Assembly (NCBI RefSeq): GCF_029309905.1
Contig: NZ_JARBJP010000001.1
Location: 62,001-126,000 of the forward strand
Reading direction: 5' to 3'
Length of the DNA: 64,000 bases
Source: Brytella acorum
Lineage (GTDB): Bacteria; Pseudomonadota; Alphaproteobacteria; Acetobacterales; Acetobacteraceae
Part shown: piece by piece, positions 41,002 through 50,617 of the stretch
How the letters are laid out: the number at the start of each line of letters is the position of its first letter
Numbering within the stretch: the first letter of the stretch is position 1
Position numbers and translations under genes: made by a program
The notes under the pieces: model-generated
Seen by the model: only the letters and a program-made list of their open reading frames with translations
Database searches by the model: none
Told to the model about the DNA's origin: nothing

Positions 41002-42753
41002 GTGGCTGTTGAAATCAAGGTTCCCGCGCTCGGAGAGAGCGTCACCTCCGCGGTCGTGTCGCGCTGGCTCAAGCAGCCGGGCGAGGCGGTCGCCGCCGAC
41101 GAGGCGGTCGCGGAACTCGAAACGGACAAGGTCAATGTCGGCGTATCCGCGCCGTCGGCCGGCGTTCTCGGTCCGCATCTCGTGCCGGAAGGCGAGGAAG
41201 TCCAGATCGGCACCGTCCTGACCACCGTCGGGGAAGGCAAGGGCGCGCCCTCGAAGCCCGCGACGGCCAAGGCCGCCGCTCCTGCTCCGGCAGCTTCGGC
41301 ATCGACCGCGCCGCCTGCGGCCGAAGCGCCCAAGAGCGCGCCGGTTGCGGCCGATGCTCCGTCGGACACGGATTTCGACGTGATCGTCATTGGCGCCGGT
41401 CCGGGCGGCTATGTCTGCGCTATCCGCGCGGCCCAGCTCGGCTTCAAGGTCGCCTGCGTCGAAAAGCGCGAGACGCTGGGCGGCACATGCCTCAACGTGG
41501 GCTGCATCCCCTCCAAGGCCCTGTTGCAGAGCACCGAGGACTATCACGGTGCGGCGCATGATTTCGCCCGTGAAGGCATCATCATCGAGGGCATCAAGGT
41601 CGATCTGGCCAAGATGCAGGCGAACAAGCAGGGCGTGGTCGACGCCAATACCAAGGGCATCGAGTTCCTCTTCAAGAAGAACGGCGTGACCTGGCTCAAG
41701 GGCTTCGGCAAGGTTACGGCGCCCTATACGATCGACGTCGCGGGCAAGAGCTACAAGGCCAAGCACATCATCGTCGCCAGCGGCAGCGAAAGCTCGCCCC
41801 TGCCGGGTGTCGAGATCGATGAAAAGGTGATCGTCAGTTCGACGGGCGCGCTTGAACTCCCGGCGATCCCCAAGCGCCTCCTCGTCATCGGCGGCGGCGT
41901 GATCGGTCTTGAACTGGGCAGCGTGTGGGGGCGTCTTGGCGCCGCCGTGACGGTCGTCGAGTTCTTCGATCGTATCGCACCGGGCATGGATGGCGAGGTC
42001 GCCAAGACCTTCCAGAAGATCCTCGCCAAGCAGGGCTTCAAGTTCAAGCTCAGCCACAAGGTCACCAAGGTCGAGAAAACCGCATCGGGCGTCAATGTGA
42101 CGATCGAGAAGGTGGATGGCAGCGGCACGGAAGTGATCGAGACCGACATCGTCCTCGTCTGCGTCGGTCGTCGGGCCGTCAGCAAGAGCCTCGGTCTCGA
42201 AGAGATCGGCGTGGCGCTTGACGAGCGTGGCCGCGTGAAGGTGGACGAGCATTACGCCACGAACGTCGCGGGCCTCTATGCCATCGGCGACGTGATCGCG
42301 GGGCCGATGCTCGCGCACAAGGCGGAGGAAGAAGGCGTGGCCCTGGCCGAGATCCTTGCGGGTCAGGCGGGTCACGTGAATTACGGCGCCATTCCCGGTG
42401 TCGTCTATACCTGGCCGGAAGTGGCGGGCGTGGGCAAGACCGAGGAAGACCTCAAGGCCGAGGGCGCGGAGTACAAGGTCGGCAAGTTCCCGTTTACGGC
42501 CAATGGTCGCGCGCGGGCGATGGGCTGCACGGATGGCTTTGTGAAAGTCCTCGCGGACAAGAAAACCGACAAGCTGCTCGGCGCCCATATCATCGGCCCC
42601 GATGCGGGCACCCTCATCGCGGAACTGACGATGGCGCTCGAATTCGGCGCCAGCGCGGAAGACGTGGCGCGGACCTGTCATGCGCATCCGACGCTGAGCG
42701 AGGCGGTGAAGGAAGCCGCTCTCGACGCCGATGGTCGCGCGATTCACATCTGA
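41002..42753 (+). CDS. lpd: dihydrolipoyl dehydrogenase with fused N-terminal lipoyl domain
   Basis: 583 residues, over 100 more than a plain E3. GTG start with aggaaagggg upstream. Residues 1-80 are a complete lipoyl domain nearly copied from the sucB one (Lys43 in ELETDKVNV). An Ala/Pro/Lys linker (~80-122) follows. From about 124 the flavoprotein proper begins: FAD fold [16 protein letters not shown], redox disulfide [16 protein letters not shown] fold [21 protein letters not shown], and C-terminal catalytic His-Glu in [14 protein letters not shown]. It reoxidises the E2 lipoamide and makes NADH. The fused lipoyl domain is known in some bacterial E3s. In the sucAB operon it should serve 2-oxoglutarate dehydrogenase; it may also serve pyruvate dehydrogenase. 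Confidence 0.95.
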   Translation: MAVEIKVPALGESVTSAVVSRWLKQPGEAVAADEAVAELETDKVNVGVSAPSAGVLGPHLVPEGEEVQIGTVLTTVGEGKGAPSKPATAKAAAPAPAASASTAPPAAEAPKSAPVAADAPSDTDFDVIVIGAGPGGYVCAIRAAQLGFKVACVEKRETLGGTCLNVGCIPSKALLQSTEDYHGAAHDFAREGIIIEGIKVDLAKMQANKQGVVDANTKGIEFLFKKNGVTWLKGFGKVTAPYTIDVAGKSYKAKHIIVASGSESSPLPGVEIDEKVIVSSTGALELPAIPKRLLVIGGGVIGLELGSVWGRLGAAVTVVEFFDRIAPGMDGEVAKTFQKILAKQGFKFKLSHKVTKVEKTASGVNVTIEKVDGSGTEVIETDIVLVCVGRRAVSKSLGLEEIGVALDERGRVKVDEHYATNVAGLYAIGDVIAGPMLAHKAEEEGVALAEILAGQAGHVNYGAIPGVVYTWPEVAGVGKTEEDLKAEGAEYKVGKFPFTANGRARAMGCTDGFVKVLADKKTDKLLGAHIIGPDAGTLIAELTMALEFGASAEDVARTCHAHPTLSEAVKEAALDADGRAIHI

Positions 42754-42795
42754 CGGTCGCGTGTCCGTCACTGCATAACGAAGGAGACAAGAACG

Positions 42796-43815
42796 ATGTC
42801 CCAGAAAATTCCGGCAACACTGATCCCCGGCGACGGTATCGGCCCCGAAATCAGCGAAGCGGTCGTCCGCATCCTGAAGGAAGTCGAAGCGCCCTTCGAA
42901 TGGGATCATCAGCTTGCGGGCATGGCCGCGGTAGACGCTAGCGGCGACCCGCTCCCGAAGGCGACGATCGAGAGCATCCGCAAGACGGGTCTCGCGCTCA
43001 AGGGGCCGCTGACCACGCCGGTCGGCGGCGGCTTCAAGTCGATCAACGTGACGCTCCGCAAGGAATTCGAACTGTTCGCCAATCTGCGTCCGGCTCGCAC
43101 CCTGGTCCCCGGCGGGCGCTACGAGGATATCGACCTCGTCCTCTTCCGCGAGAACCTCGAAGGGTATTACGCGGCTCTGGAGCACTACATTCCGGCCGAC
43201 GGCGATCCGAAGGGCATCGCGATCTCGACGGGCTACAACTCCCGCAAGGAAGCCCGCCGCATCGTCACCTACGCCTTCGAATACGCGGTCAAGAACAACC
43301 GCAAGAAGGTCACGATCGTCCACAAGGCGAATATCCTCAAGCTGCTGACGGGTCTGTTCCTCGAGGAAGGACGCGAAGTCGCCAAGCAGTATGAAGGCCG
43401 CATCGCCATGGACGAGCGCATCGTCGATGCCTGCGCCATGCAGCTTGTGATGAACCCCTATCAGTTCGACGTCATCGTGACGACGAACCTGTTCGGCGAC
43501 ATCCTGTCCGACCAGATCGCAGGCCTCATCGGCGGCCTGGGCATGGCGCCGGGCGCGAATATCGGCGAGAAGGCCGCGATTTTCGAAGCCGTTCATGGCT
43601 CGGCTCCCGACATCGCCGGCAAGGGCGTGGCCAATCCCGTGGCTCTGCTGATGGCAGCGGGTCTCATGCTCCAGCATATCGGTCGCAAGGATCTTGCGGA
43701 CCGTGTCCAGGCTGGCATTGACGGCGCATTCGGCGCGGGCGTGCGCACGCGCGATCTCGGTGGCCAGGCAGGCACGAAAGACCTGACCGACGCCATCGTG
43801 CAGCATCTGCGCTGA
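42796..43815 (+). CDS. icd: isocitrate dehydrogenase, NAD-type
   Basis: 339 residues, the short isocitrate/isopropylmalate dehydrogenase family. Substrate loop RPARTLVPGGRYEDIDLVLFRE is interrupted here to name its key Arg and Glu residues; ENLEGYYAALEHY and the Asp metal ligands in NLFGDILSDQIAGL are intact. The cofactor region reads VHGSAPDIAGKGVANP: Asp-Ile where NADP enzymes carry Lys-Tyr, which indicates NAD preference. It converts isocitrate to 2-oxoglutarate, feeding SucA encoded in the same operon 43 bp upstream of this gene's lpd neighbour. A homoisocitrate or tartrate dehydrogenase role is less likely given the TCA context. Confidence 0.9.
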   Translation: MSQKIPATLIPGDGIGPEISEAVVRILKEVEAPFEWDHQLAGMAAVDASGDPLPKATIESIRKTGLALKGPLTTPVGGGFKSINVTLRKEFELFANLRPARTLVPGGRYEDIDLVLFRENLEGYYAALEHYIPADGDPKGIAISTGYNSRKEARRIVTYAFEYAVKNNRKKVTIVHKANILKLLTGLFLEEGREVAKQYEGRIAMDERIVDACAMQLVMNPYQFDVIVTTNLFGDILSDQIAGLIGGLGMAPGANIGEKAAIFEAVHGSAPDIAGKGVANPVALLMAAGLMLQHIGRKDLADRVQAGIDGAFGAGVRTRDLGGQAGTKDLTDAIVQHLR

Positions 43816-43976
43816 TTGAATCGTGACCCGGACGCGCCAGATGAACGCCAAATATTCACGTTCCCGTGTCTTTGACGCGCTAGGCGAGTCCGGGTCCGGC
43901 TCATATGATCTCTCAACGTTATTTGATCTGCGCTCCATTTGCGGCAAAAAAGGCCAGAAAGCAGGAGATTCGGGTG

Positions 43977-43993
43977 ATCACACGATGTGTGAT
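43977..43993. promoter_or_regulatory. perfect inverted repeat upstream of the LysR gene
   Basis: atcacac-gat-gtgtgat: 7-bp perfect arms with a 3-bp centre, about 50-90 bp upstream of the LysR-family start. LysR regulators often bind such dyads to control themselves. The ATC...GAT outer bases fit a LysR-type box loosely, not the strict T-N11-A spacing. Whether the site acts on this gene is inference. Confidence 0.4.
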
Positions 43994-44041
43994 GATGTTC
44001 ACGTTTTTGAGCAGTGCCCACATGACACCCTAACAGGCGCT

Positions 44042-45004
44042 ATGAAGGGGTCTCCTTTGAAGACCGGGTTGTCAGCAAGTTCCATGGACCTTCTAAGCGC
44101 TATACGCAGTTTTATCAGGGTTGCGGAAACGGGCTCCTTTTCAGTGGTCTCCCGTGAACTGCATGTCAGTCAGCCGACGATTTCCCGGCAGATCCTGCTT
44201 CTTGAGAACCATTATGGCGTTCGGCTCTTCAGTCGGACGACGCGCTGCCTCGCATTGACGGATGACGGTCGCACGCTTCTCGAACATGCCCACAACATTC
44301 ACTCGATGCTGGAAGACGCGCATCTCGCCCTCAGCCAGCGGCAGTCGCGGGTTTACGGGCACATTCGCCTGGCTACGCCGACGGCCTTCGGTCTGTATCT
44401 GACGTCGCATCTGGACACGCTTCTGAAGCAGCATCCTGAACTATCGGTCGAACTCGTGGTTTCGGACTGCTTCGGCGACATCGTCAAGGACGGGATCGAT
44501 CTCGCGATCCGCGTGGGCATGTGTCAGTCGGGCTCGACGATCACGCGCCATCTCGCGGATGTCGACCGTGTTCTGGTCGCATCGCCCGGCTTTCTCGAAA
44601 CGCATCCGGTTCCGACACATCCGAACGATCTGATCGGCCTTTCGCCGATCGTCTATACATACGGCTCACAGGAGCCGGACTGGACCTTCAGGAAGGGCAA
44701 TCAGCAGATCTGTCTGCCCATGCACAGTTCGTTTGCGACCAACAACAGCGAAGTCGTTCACCGGGCACTCGTGGAAGGCATGGGAGTCGGGCTCATGCCT
44801 GAGTTCTCCGTCAGTCGCGAGTTGAAGTCCGGACGACTGGTTCGGTTGATGCCGGAGTGGACCATTCCGCAGCTGGATCTTCACATTGTTTATCCGGGAC
44901 CGCAGAATGCGTGCCTGAGACGGCGCACGGTTCTCAATTTCCTTCTTTCACTGGCGCCGGATCTGGCGGGGGAATTGGCTTCCATGGAAACGATGGTTCA
45001 GTAA
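44042..45004 (+). CDS. LysR-family transcriptional regulator
   Basis: 320 residues from ATG 44042 (aggcg nearby); ATG 44084 would give 306 residues and begins right at the HTH. The frame is open to 43823, but that part is not protein-like for the family. Winged HTH at the N-terminus: FIRVAETGSFSVVSREL, HVSQPTISRQILLLE, GVRLFSRTTR. A LysR substrate-binding domain follows: SVELVVSDCFGDIVKDGIDLAIRVG, and a C-terminal part with GVGLMPEFSV. It belongs to the CrgA/DmlR-like group. It stands between icd and sdhC in the same orientation as both, so it may govern TCA genes or only itself; the ligand is unknown. Confidence 0.88.
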   Translation: MKGSPLKTGLSASSMDLLSAIRSFIRVAETGSFSVVSRELHVSQPTISRQILLLENHYGVRLFSRTTRCLALTDDGRTLLEHAHNIHSMLEDAHLALSQRQSRVYGHIRLATPTAFGLYLTSHLDTLLKQHPELSVELVVSDCFGDIVKDGIDLAIRVGMCQSGSTITRHLADVDRVLVASPGFLETHPVPTHPNDLIGLSPIVYTYGSQEPDWTFRKGNQQICLPMHSSFATNNSEVVHRALVEGMGVGLMPEFSVSRELKSGRLVRLMPEWTIPQLDLHIVYPGPQNACLRRRTVLNFLLSLAPDLAGELASMETMVQ

Positions 45005-45202
45005 TGATGATGGCTTCAAATCGAAATTCGGCATAGTTTAAATAATCACCAGATCGTTTTAAGAATTGATAAAATGTAATAAGACTTTGATACTTATAAT
45101 GATCTGAATGTGTTAAAGTTAAATGTAATAACCCGATATTGTTCATATTTCCATGTTTGGTATGGAGAATACTGTGAGCAATGATCGTACAGGAAGGCGG
45201 CT

Positions 45203-45667
45203 ATGAGCTTGGACGGACGCGAAGCGCTGTATGACGGCAGCAACAGTGACGGTCATTTCCTGAGACGTCCGATGTCTCCGCATCTGGATGTCTATCGGTT
45301 TCGTCTGTCGATGGCCCTTTCGATTCTCAACCGCATCAGCGGTGTGGCGTCGGCGGTCGGGTTTGGTCTGGCCGTGACGTGGCTGGGTTCCCTGGCGGCG
45401 GGTTCAAAGGAATATGGGCGTGCCCAGCGTGTCGTGAACAATCCGTTGGGCAAGCTGGCTCTTGCGGGCTGGGGCGTCGCGACGGTCTATCATTTCGTTG
45501 CCGGTATCCGGCATCTGATCTGGGACGACGGTCATCGTTTCGAGAAGCATCAGATCAACGAAGATGGCCGGATCACGGTTGCGGTGACGGGCGGTTTGTC
45601 GGGCGTTCTGTTGGGAGCGGTCTTCGTCCTGTCGCGGTGCCGCCGCAAAGCTCGGGTGCAGGGGTAA
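45203..45667 (+). CDS. sdhC: succinate dehydrogenase cytochrome b556 subunit
   Basis: 154 residues, slightly long for SdhC. The family motif RPMSPHLDVYRF is followed by SILNRISGV, with the Ser and Arg near the quinone site. Three membrane segments follow. VYHFVAGIRHLIWDDGH carries the haem-ligand His. It anchors complex II with SdhD. Ribosome site aggaaggcgg precedes the ATG. The 198-bp AT-rich gap from the LysR gene (45005-45202), with a TATAAT at 45095-45100, probably holds the sdh promoter. First of sdhCDAB. Confidence 0.93.
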   Translation: MSLDGREALYDGSNSDGHFLRRPMSPHLDVYRFRLSMALSILNRISGVASAVGFGLAVTWLGSLAAGSKEYGRAQRVVNNPLGKLALAGWGVATVYHFVAGIRHLIWDDGHRFEKHQINEDGRITVAVTGGLSGVLLGAVFVLSRCRRKARVQG

Positions 45668-45673
45668 TTTCTC

Positions 45674-46087
45674 ATGGCTAATCATATCACCGACATGCGC
45701 ACGCCACTGGCGCGCGCGAAGGGACGGGGCGGTCTGTCCGATGGTGTCGAGCACTGGGAGGCCGAGCGCATCGGCGCGGTGCTTCTGGGGCCGCTCTCAC
45801 TCTGGGCCGTCGTTCAGATCCTGCGACTGGCAGGGCATGATCGCCAGACCATTCTGGCCTGGGCTGCCAAGCCGCATAACGCGGCACCGCTTGCGGGGAT
45901 GATCCTGCTCGCCGCGCGTCACATGCAGCTTGGCCTGGAAGTCGTTGCGACGGATTATTCGCGTGGCTGGCGCCGTACGGCGATCAAACTCGGCATCCGT
46001 TTCGCATGCCTTCTGATCGCGGCCTATGGCGGGGCATCGATCGTCAAGATTCTCCAGAACCGTCCGCAGGCGGACAGCCGCGGCTGA
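45674..46087 (+). CDS. sdhD: succinate dehydrogenase membrane anchor subunit
   Basis: 137 residues, 6 bp after sdhC. The alphaproteobacterial SdhD start RTPLARAKGRGGLSDGVEHW is followed by three membrane segments (~30-52, 66-87, 105-125). A haem/quinone-region His is present in AARHMQLGLEVVATDY. With SdhC it forms the quinone-reducing membrane part of complex II. Confidence 0.92.
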   Translation: MANHITDMRTPLARAKGRGGLSDGVEHWEAERIGAVLLGPLSLWAVVQILRLAGHDRQTILAWAAKPHNAAPLAGMILLAARHMQLGLEVVATDYSRGWRRTAIKLGIRFACLLIAAYGGASIVKILQNRPQADSRG

Positions 46088-46141
46088 GATGTAGGCTCCT
46101 CCAGAGGGCCGCATCGGAACGTTTAGGGAAAAATCCTCGTC

Positions 46142-47950
46142 ATGACGGATACGGAAACACTTTCGAAGAAGTATCGCATCGTCGATCACGCCTATGACGT
46201 GGTCGTTGTCGGTGCGGGCGGCTCCGGCCTGCGTGCGACGCTGGGCATGGGCGCGGCCGGTCTGAAAACAGCCTGTGTCACCAAGGTCTTCCCCACGCGC
46301 AGCCACACCGTGGCGGCACAGGGCGGTATTGGCGCCTCTCTGGGCAATATGGCCGAGGATAACTGGCGGTGGCATATGTATGACACCGTCAAGGGGTCCG
46401 ACTGGCTGGGCGATCAGGACGCCATCGAGTTCATGTGCCGCGAGGCGACGAGCGCCGTTCGCGAGCTCGAACATTTCGGCGTGCCCTTCTCGCGCACCGA
46501 GGACGGCAAGATCTATCAGCGCCCGTTTGGCGGCCATATGAGCAATTACGGCAAGGAGCCGGTGCCGCGTGCCTGCGCCGCCGCCGACCGTACCGGCCAT
46601 GCCATTCTTCATACGCTGTATCAGCAGTGCCTCAAGCATCAGTGCGAATTCTTCGTCGAATACTACGCGCTTGACCTCATCATGGATGAAAAAGGTCATT
46701 GTCGCGGCGTGATGGCCTGGTGTCTGGATGACGGCACGATCCATCGTTTCAACGCCAAGATGGTCGTGCTCGCCACGGGTGGCTACGGTCGCGCGTTCCT
46801 GAGCTGCACCTCGGCCCATTCCTGCACGGGCGACGGTGGCGGTCTGGCGATGCGGGCGGGCATTCCGACGCAGGACATGGAATTCGTCCAGTTCCACCCG
46901 ACGGGTATCTATCCGGCCGGTTGCCTGCTGACCGAAGGTTGTCGCGGCGAAGGTGGTTACCTGACGAATTCGGAAGGTGAGCGCTTCATGGAGCGCTATG
47001 CGCCCACGGCGAAGGATCTTGCATCGCGTGACGTCGTTTCGCGCGCCATGACCATCGAGATCAACGAAGGTCGCGGATGTGGCCCGAAGAAGGATCATAT
47101 TCTTCTGCATCTCGAACATCTGGGTCCGGAACTTCTGCACGAGCGTCTGCCGGGTATTCTCGAGACCTCACGCATTTTCGCGGGTGTGGATGTCACGAAA
47201 GAGCCCGCGCCTGTCCTGCCGACCGTGCATTACAACATGGGCGGCGTGCCGACGAACATTCATGGTGAGGTCATTCGCCCGACCAAGGACGACCCCAACG
47301 CTGTCGTTCCCGGGCTGATGGCCGTAGGCGAGGCCGCCTGCGTGTCGGTTCATGGCGCGAATCGCCTGGGCACGAACTCGCTGCTCGATCTGATCGTTTT
47401 CGGTCGTGCCGCCGCGCGGCGCGCCGCCGAGGTCGTGGATCCGAACGCCGAGATCGAAGCGTTGCCCAAGGATGCGGGTGAGAAGACGCTGGCGAATTTT
47501 GACCGTCTTCGGAACGCGAACGGCAAATACACGGTTGCCGAGCTGCGCGAGCGTCTCCAGCGCATCATGCAGGCTCACGCGGCGGTGTTCCGCAACACCA
47601 AGTCGCTTCAGGAAGGCTGCGACAAGATCCGTGAACTGTGGAAAGAAGTACCGCAGATCGGGGTCAAGGATCGTTCGCTCATCTGGAACAGCGATCTCAT
47701 GGAAGCGCTCGAATTTGAAAACCTTCTCGCCAATGCCACGGCGACGATCGAGAGCGCCAATGCCCGCCACGAGTCACGCGGTGCTCATGCCCATGATGAT
47801 TTCCCGGATCGCGACGACAAGGAGTGGATGAAGCACACCGTCTCCTATCTGGATGCGGATGGAACCGTGCATCTCCAGTATCGCCCGGTGCATCTCTACA
47901 CGCTGACGAAGGACGTCGACGTTTTCCCGCCCAAGAAGCGCGTTTACTGA
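46142..47950 (+). CDS. sdhA: succinate dehydrogenase flavoprotein subunit
   Basis: 602 residues, standard length. It oxidises succinate to fumarate with covalent FAD. FAD fold [18 protein letters not shown]. The flavinylation His is in [16 protein letters not shown]. Active-site stretches [13 protein letters not shown] and [30 protein letters not shown] and C-terminal [20 protein letters not shown] are all present. It follows sdhD by 54 bp. The presence of an intact SDH excludes the incomplete-TCA type of acetic acid bacterium. Confidence 0.97.
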   Translation: MTDTETLSKKYRIVDHAYDVVVVGAGGSGLRATLGMGAAGLKTACVTKVFPTRSHTVAAQGGIGASLGNMAEDNWRWHMYDTVKGSDWLGDQDAIEFMCREATSAVRELEHFGVPFSRTEDGKIYQRPFGGHMSNYGKEPVPRACAAADRTGHAILHTLYQQCLKHQCEFFVEYYALDLIMDEKGHCRGVMAWCLDDGTIHRFNAKMVVLATGGYGRAFLSCTSAHSCTGDGGGLAMRAGIPTQDMEFVQFHPTGIYPAGCLLTEGCRGEGGYLTNSEGERFMERYAPTAKDLASRDVVSRAMTIEINEGRGCGPKKDHILLHLEHLGPELLHERLPGILETSRIFAGVDVTKEPAPVLPTVHYNMGGVPTNIHGEVIRPTKDDPNAVVPGLMAVGEAACVSVHGANRLGTNSLLDLIVFGRAAARRAAEVVDPNAEIEALPKDAGEKTLANFDRLRNANGKYTVAELRERLQRIMQAHAAVFRNTKSLQEGCDKIRELWKEVPQIGVKDRSLIWNSDLMEALEFENLLANATATIESANARHESRGAHAHDDFPDRDDKEWMKHTVSYLDADGTVHLQYRPVHLYTLTKDVDVFPPKKRVY

Positions 47951-48023
47951 GTGCGCCCGATGAGAACGAAGCGACTGAACATCAACCGCCAGGTCGAACG
48001 ACCGGTCATTGGGGAGCGTCATC

Positions 48024-48803
48024 ATGGTTGAACTCCGCCTGCCCGCCAACAGCACGGTTCGCGAGGGCAAGAGATATCCGGCGCCTCAAGGCGCCACCCG
48101 GACACGGGAATTCAGAGTCTATCGCTGGTCTCCCGATGAGGAAGAGAACCCGACGGTCGATACCTATGAGCTCGATCTCGAAAAGGTCGGTCCGATGGTT
48201 CTCGATGCGCTGCTCTACATCAAGAACCATGTCGATGAGACGCTGACGTTCCGCCGCTCCTGCCGCGAAGGCATCTGCGGGTCGTGCGCGATGAATATCG
48301 ACGGCGAAAACACGCTGGCCTGTCTCAAGCCGATCGCCAGCATGCAGGGCGCGGTGAAGATCTATCCGTTGCCGCACATGCCGGTCGTCAAGGATCTCGT
48401 GCCGAACCTCAATGGCGCCTATGCGCAGATCAACGCGATCCAGCCCTGGCTCAAAGCCGATACGGCGCCGCCGCCGGACGAGGAGCGTCGCCAGAGCATC
48501 GAAGAGCGTGAGAAGCTCGACGGCATGTGGGAGTGTATCCTCTGCTTCTGCTGCACGACCTCCTGTCCGTCCTACTGGTGGAACGGCGACAAGTATCTTG
48601 GTCCGGCCACGCTTCTCGCCGCCAATCGCTGGATCATGGACAGCCGTGACGATCATTCGGCCGAACGTCTCGCGGCACTCCAGGACCCGATGAGCATGTA
48701 TGCATGCCGTACGATCATGAACTGCACGCAGACCTGCCCGAAGGGACTCAATCCCGCCAAGGCGATCGGCAACATCAAGAAACTGCAGGTCGATCGGGAG
48801 TGA
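48024..48803 (+). CDS. sdhB: succinate dehydrogenase iron-sulfur subunit
   Basis: 259 residues from the ATG at 48024 (ggggag ribosome site); a TTG 15 bp upstream is discounted. Three clusters are marked: [2Fe-2S] by CREGICGSC and a downstream Cys in LAC; [4Fe-4S] by [12 protein letters not shown]; [3Fe-4S] by [17 protein letters not shown]. It passes electrons from SdhA's FAD to the membrane quinone site. It lies 73 bp after sdhA and ends the sdhCDAB operon. Confidence 0.97.
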   Translation: MVELRLPANSTVREGKRYPAPQGATRTREFRVYRWSPDEEENPTVDTYELDLEKVGPMVLDALLYIKNHVDETLTFRRSCREGICGSCAMNIDGENTLACLKPIASMQGAVKIYPLPHMPVVKDLVPNLNGAYAQINAIQPWLKADTAPPPDEERRQSIEEREKLDGMWECILCFCCTTSCPSYWWNGDKYLGPATLLAANRWIMDSRDDHSAERLAALQDPMSMYACRTIMNCTQTCPKGLNPAKAIGNIKKLQVDRE

Positions 48804-48934
48804 TGGGGCGAAGGGTGCGCTGATCCTGGCTTAACACGCTCCAGACAGCGGTATACGATGCCTTGACATCAGTCGGACATCGGAAGCCGGAGTTTGGCGT
48901 CAGGCTCATCGCGCCCTTCAAAAGGAGATCCATC

Positions 48935-50587
48935 ATGGAAGAACGCACCATTCTGCTACAGGGCAGGGCTCTGCTCGCAGACTCTCTTCTCAACAAGGGG
49001 CTGGCGTTCTCCGAAGCCGAACGTGACGCGTTCGGTCTGCATGGGTATCTGCCGCGCAATATCGACACGCTCGACCGCCAGGTCGATGCGGCCATGGCGT
49101 TTCTGGACGGCTTGGCGACTCCTTTTGCGCGACATATCCGCATGCGTGCCATTCAGGACAGCAATGAAACACTGTTCTACGCATTGCTCGAGCGTGATCT
49201 CGAGCAATATCTGCCGATCGTCTACACGCCCACGATCGGTGAGGCCTGTCGCAAGTTCTCTGAGATCTGGCATGCTCCACGGGGTCTGTTTCTCTCATGG
49301 CCCGAGCGTGACCGGATTGAGGAGATTCTTTCCGACCCGGCGCTGAACGATGTGCGCGTGATCGTTGTGACGGATGGGGAGCGTGTTCTTGGTCTTGGAG
49401 ACCAGGGTGTCGGCGGCATGGGCATTCCGATCGGAAAGCTCTCGCTTTACACGGCCTGCGCAGGCATCGCGCCTCATCAGACACTCCCGATCACGCTCGA
49501 TGTCGGCACGAACAATGAAGAACTGCTCGCCAGTTCGAATTATATTGGCTGGAAGCACAAGCGGGTCGAGGGCGCGGAATATGACGCGTTCATAGAGCAT
49601 TTCGTGCGCGCTGTTGGAAAGCGCTGGCCGAATATTCTTCTGCACTGGGAAGATTTCGCGGCCAAAAACGCGGCGCCCATCCTTGAGCGCTACCGCACGG
49701 AAATCTGCGCTTACAACGATGACATTCAGGGTACGGCGGCCGTAACCGCCGGTACGATCCTGGCGGCCAATATCCTGAGCGGGGCAAAGATCAGCGACCA
49801 CGTCATCGTCCTGCTGGGCGGTGGCTCGGCTGGGGTCGGCATCGCCGATCTGCTCCTGGCCATGATGATCGCGGAAGGCACCGCCGAGCCGGAGGCACGG
49901 TCGCGCTTCTATATGATCGACAAGGACGGCCTGCTGGAACAGAACAACCCCGCACTCAGCACGGGTCAGCGTCGTTTTGCGCGCGAGGACTGGAAAGGCA
50001 GCAGGGGAGCCGATCTGGCGGAGGTCGTCCGCACGGTTCACCCGACCGTCCTCGTAGGTGCCTGTGGCGTCGGCGGCATGTTCACCGAAGAAATCGTTCG
50101 GGATATGGCGGCCCATTGCGAGCGGCCGATTGTTCTTCCCCTGTCCAACCCGACTTCGCATGCGGAAGCGACGCCGCGCGATCTCGTGGCATGGACGGAC
50201 GGGCGTGTTCTCGTGAGCACAGGCAGCCCGTTCCCACCAGTCAAGCATGACGGTCGTACACGTCGTGTGGACATGACCAACAACTCCTACATCTTCCCCG
50301 GTGTCGGTCTGGGCGTTCTCGCCTGTGGCGCGACGCGCATCACCGACGGGATGATCATCGCGGCGGCGAAGGGTCTTGCGGAGGTCTCTCCGGCCAATAA
50401 CGACCCTGACGGCAATCTGCTGCCGCCGCTTACGGACATGCGCGAAGTCGCGATCGCCGTCGCCGAGGCGACCGCGCGACAGGCGCGTGCGGAAGGCGTT
50501 TGCGAAGCGTTCGAGGATGGCGACCTGCGTCGTCTCATCGATCGCTTCGTCTGGACGCCGCAATATCAGGTCTACAGGAAGGGGTGA
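48935..50587 (+). CDS. maeA: malic enzyme, NAD-dependent (MaeA/SfcA type)
   Basis: 550 residues from the ATG at 48935, with a strong aaaggagatc site. It decarboxylates malate to pyruvate. This is the long animal/E. coli SfcA-like class: YTPTIGEACRKFS with the catalytic Tyr, DGERVLGLGDQGVGGMGIP, YNDDIQGTAAVTAGTIL, and the dinucleotide fold VIVLLGGGSAGVGIADLL. The Lys-poor cofactor loop favours NAD, but NADP cannot be excluded. It lies between sdhB and fumC. It gives a route out of the cycle from malate to pyruvate, useful when growing on acetate or C4 acids, and complements Mqo. Confidence 0.92.
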   Translation: MEERTILLQGRALLADSLLNKGLAFSEAERDAFGLHGYLPRNIDTLDRQVDAAMAFLDGLATPFARHIRMRAIQDSNETLFYALLERDLEQYLPIVYTPTIGEACRKFSEIWHAPRGLFLSWPERDRIEEILSDPALNDVRVIVVTDGERVLGLGDQGVGGMGIPIGKLSLYTACAGIAPHQTLPITLDVGTNNEELLASSNYIGWKHKRVEGAEYDAFIEHFVRAVGKRWPNILLHWEDFAAKNAAPILERYRTEICAYNDDIQGTAAVTAGTILAANILSGAKISDHVIVLLGGGSAGVGIADLLLAMMIAEGTAEPEARSRFYMIDKDGLLEQNNPALSTGQRRFAREDWKGSRGADLAEVVRTVHPTVLVGACGVGGMFTEEIVRDMAAHCERPIVLPLSNPTSHAEATPRDLVAWTDGRVLVSTGSPFPPVKHDGRTRRVDMTNNSYIFPGVGLGVLACGATRITDGMIIAAAKGLAEVSPANNDPDGNLLPPLTDMREVAIAVAEATARQARAEGVCEAFEDGDLRRLIDRFVWTPQYQVYRKG

Positions 50588-50617
50588 GGCTTCGTCGCCC
50601 GCCCGGAGGAAAGCAAC

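Noticed and set aside
40891-43947. 1018-codon open frame antisense to lpd and icd
   Set aside because: Pure shadow of two certain enzymes; composition is not protein-like.
45066-45100. TTGATA ... TATAAT before sdhC as a promoter
   Set aside because: The spacer is 23 bp, too long; only the TATAAT and AT-richness are mentioned.
48863-48868. TTGACA before maeA as a -35 box
   Set aside because: No -10 at any sensible spacing.
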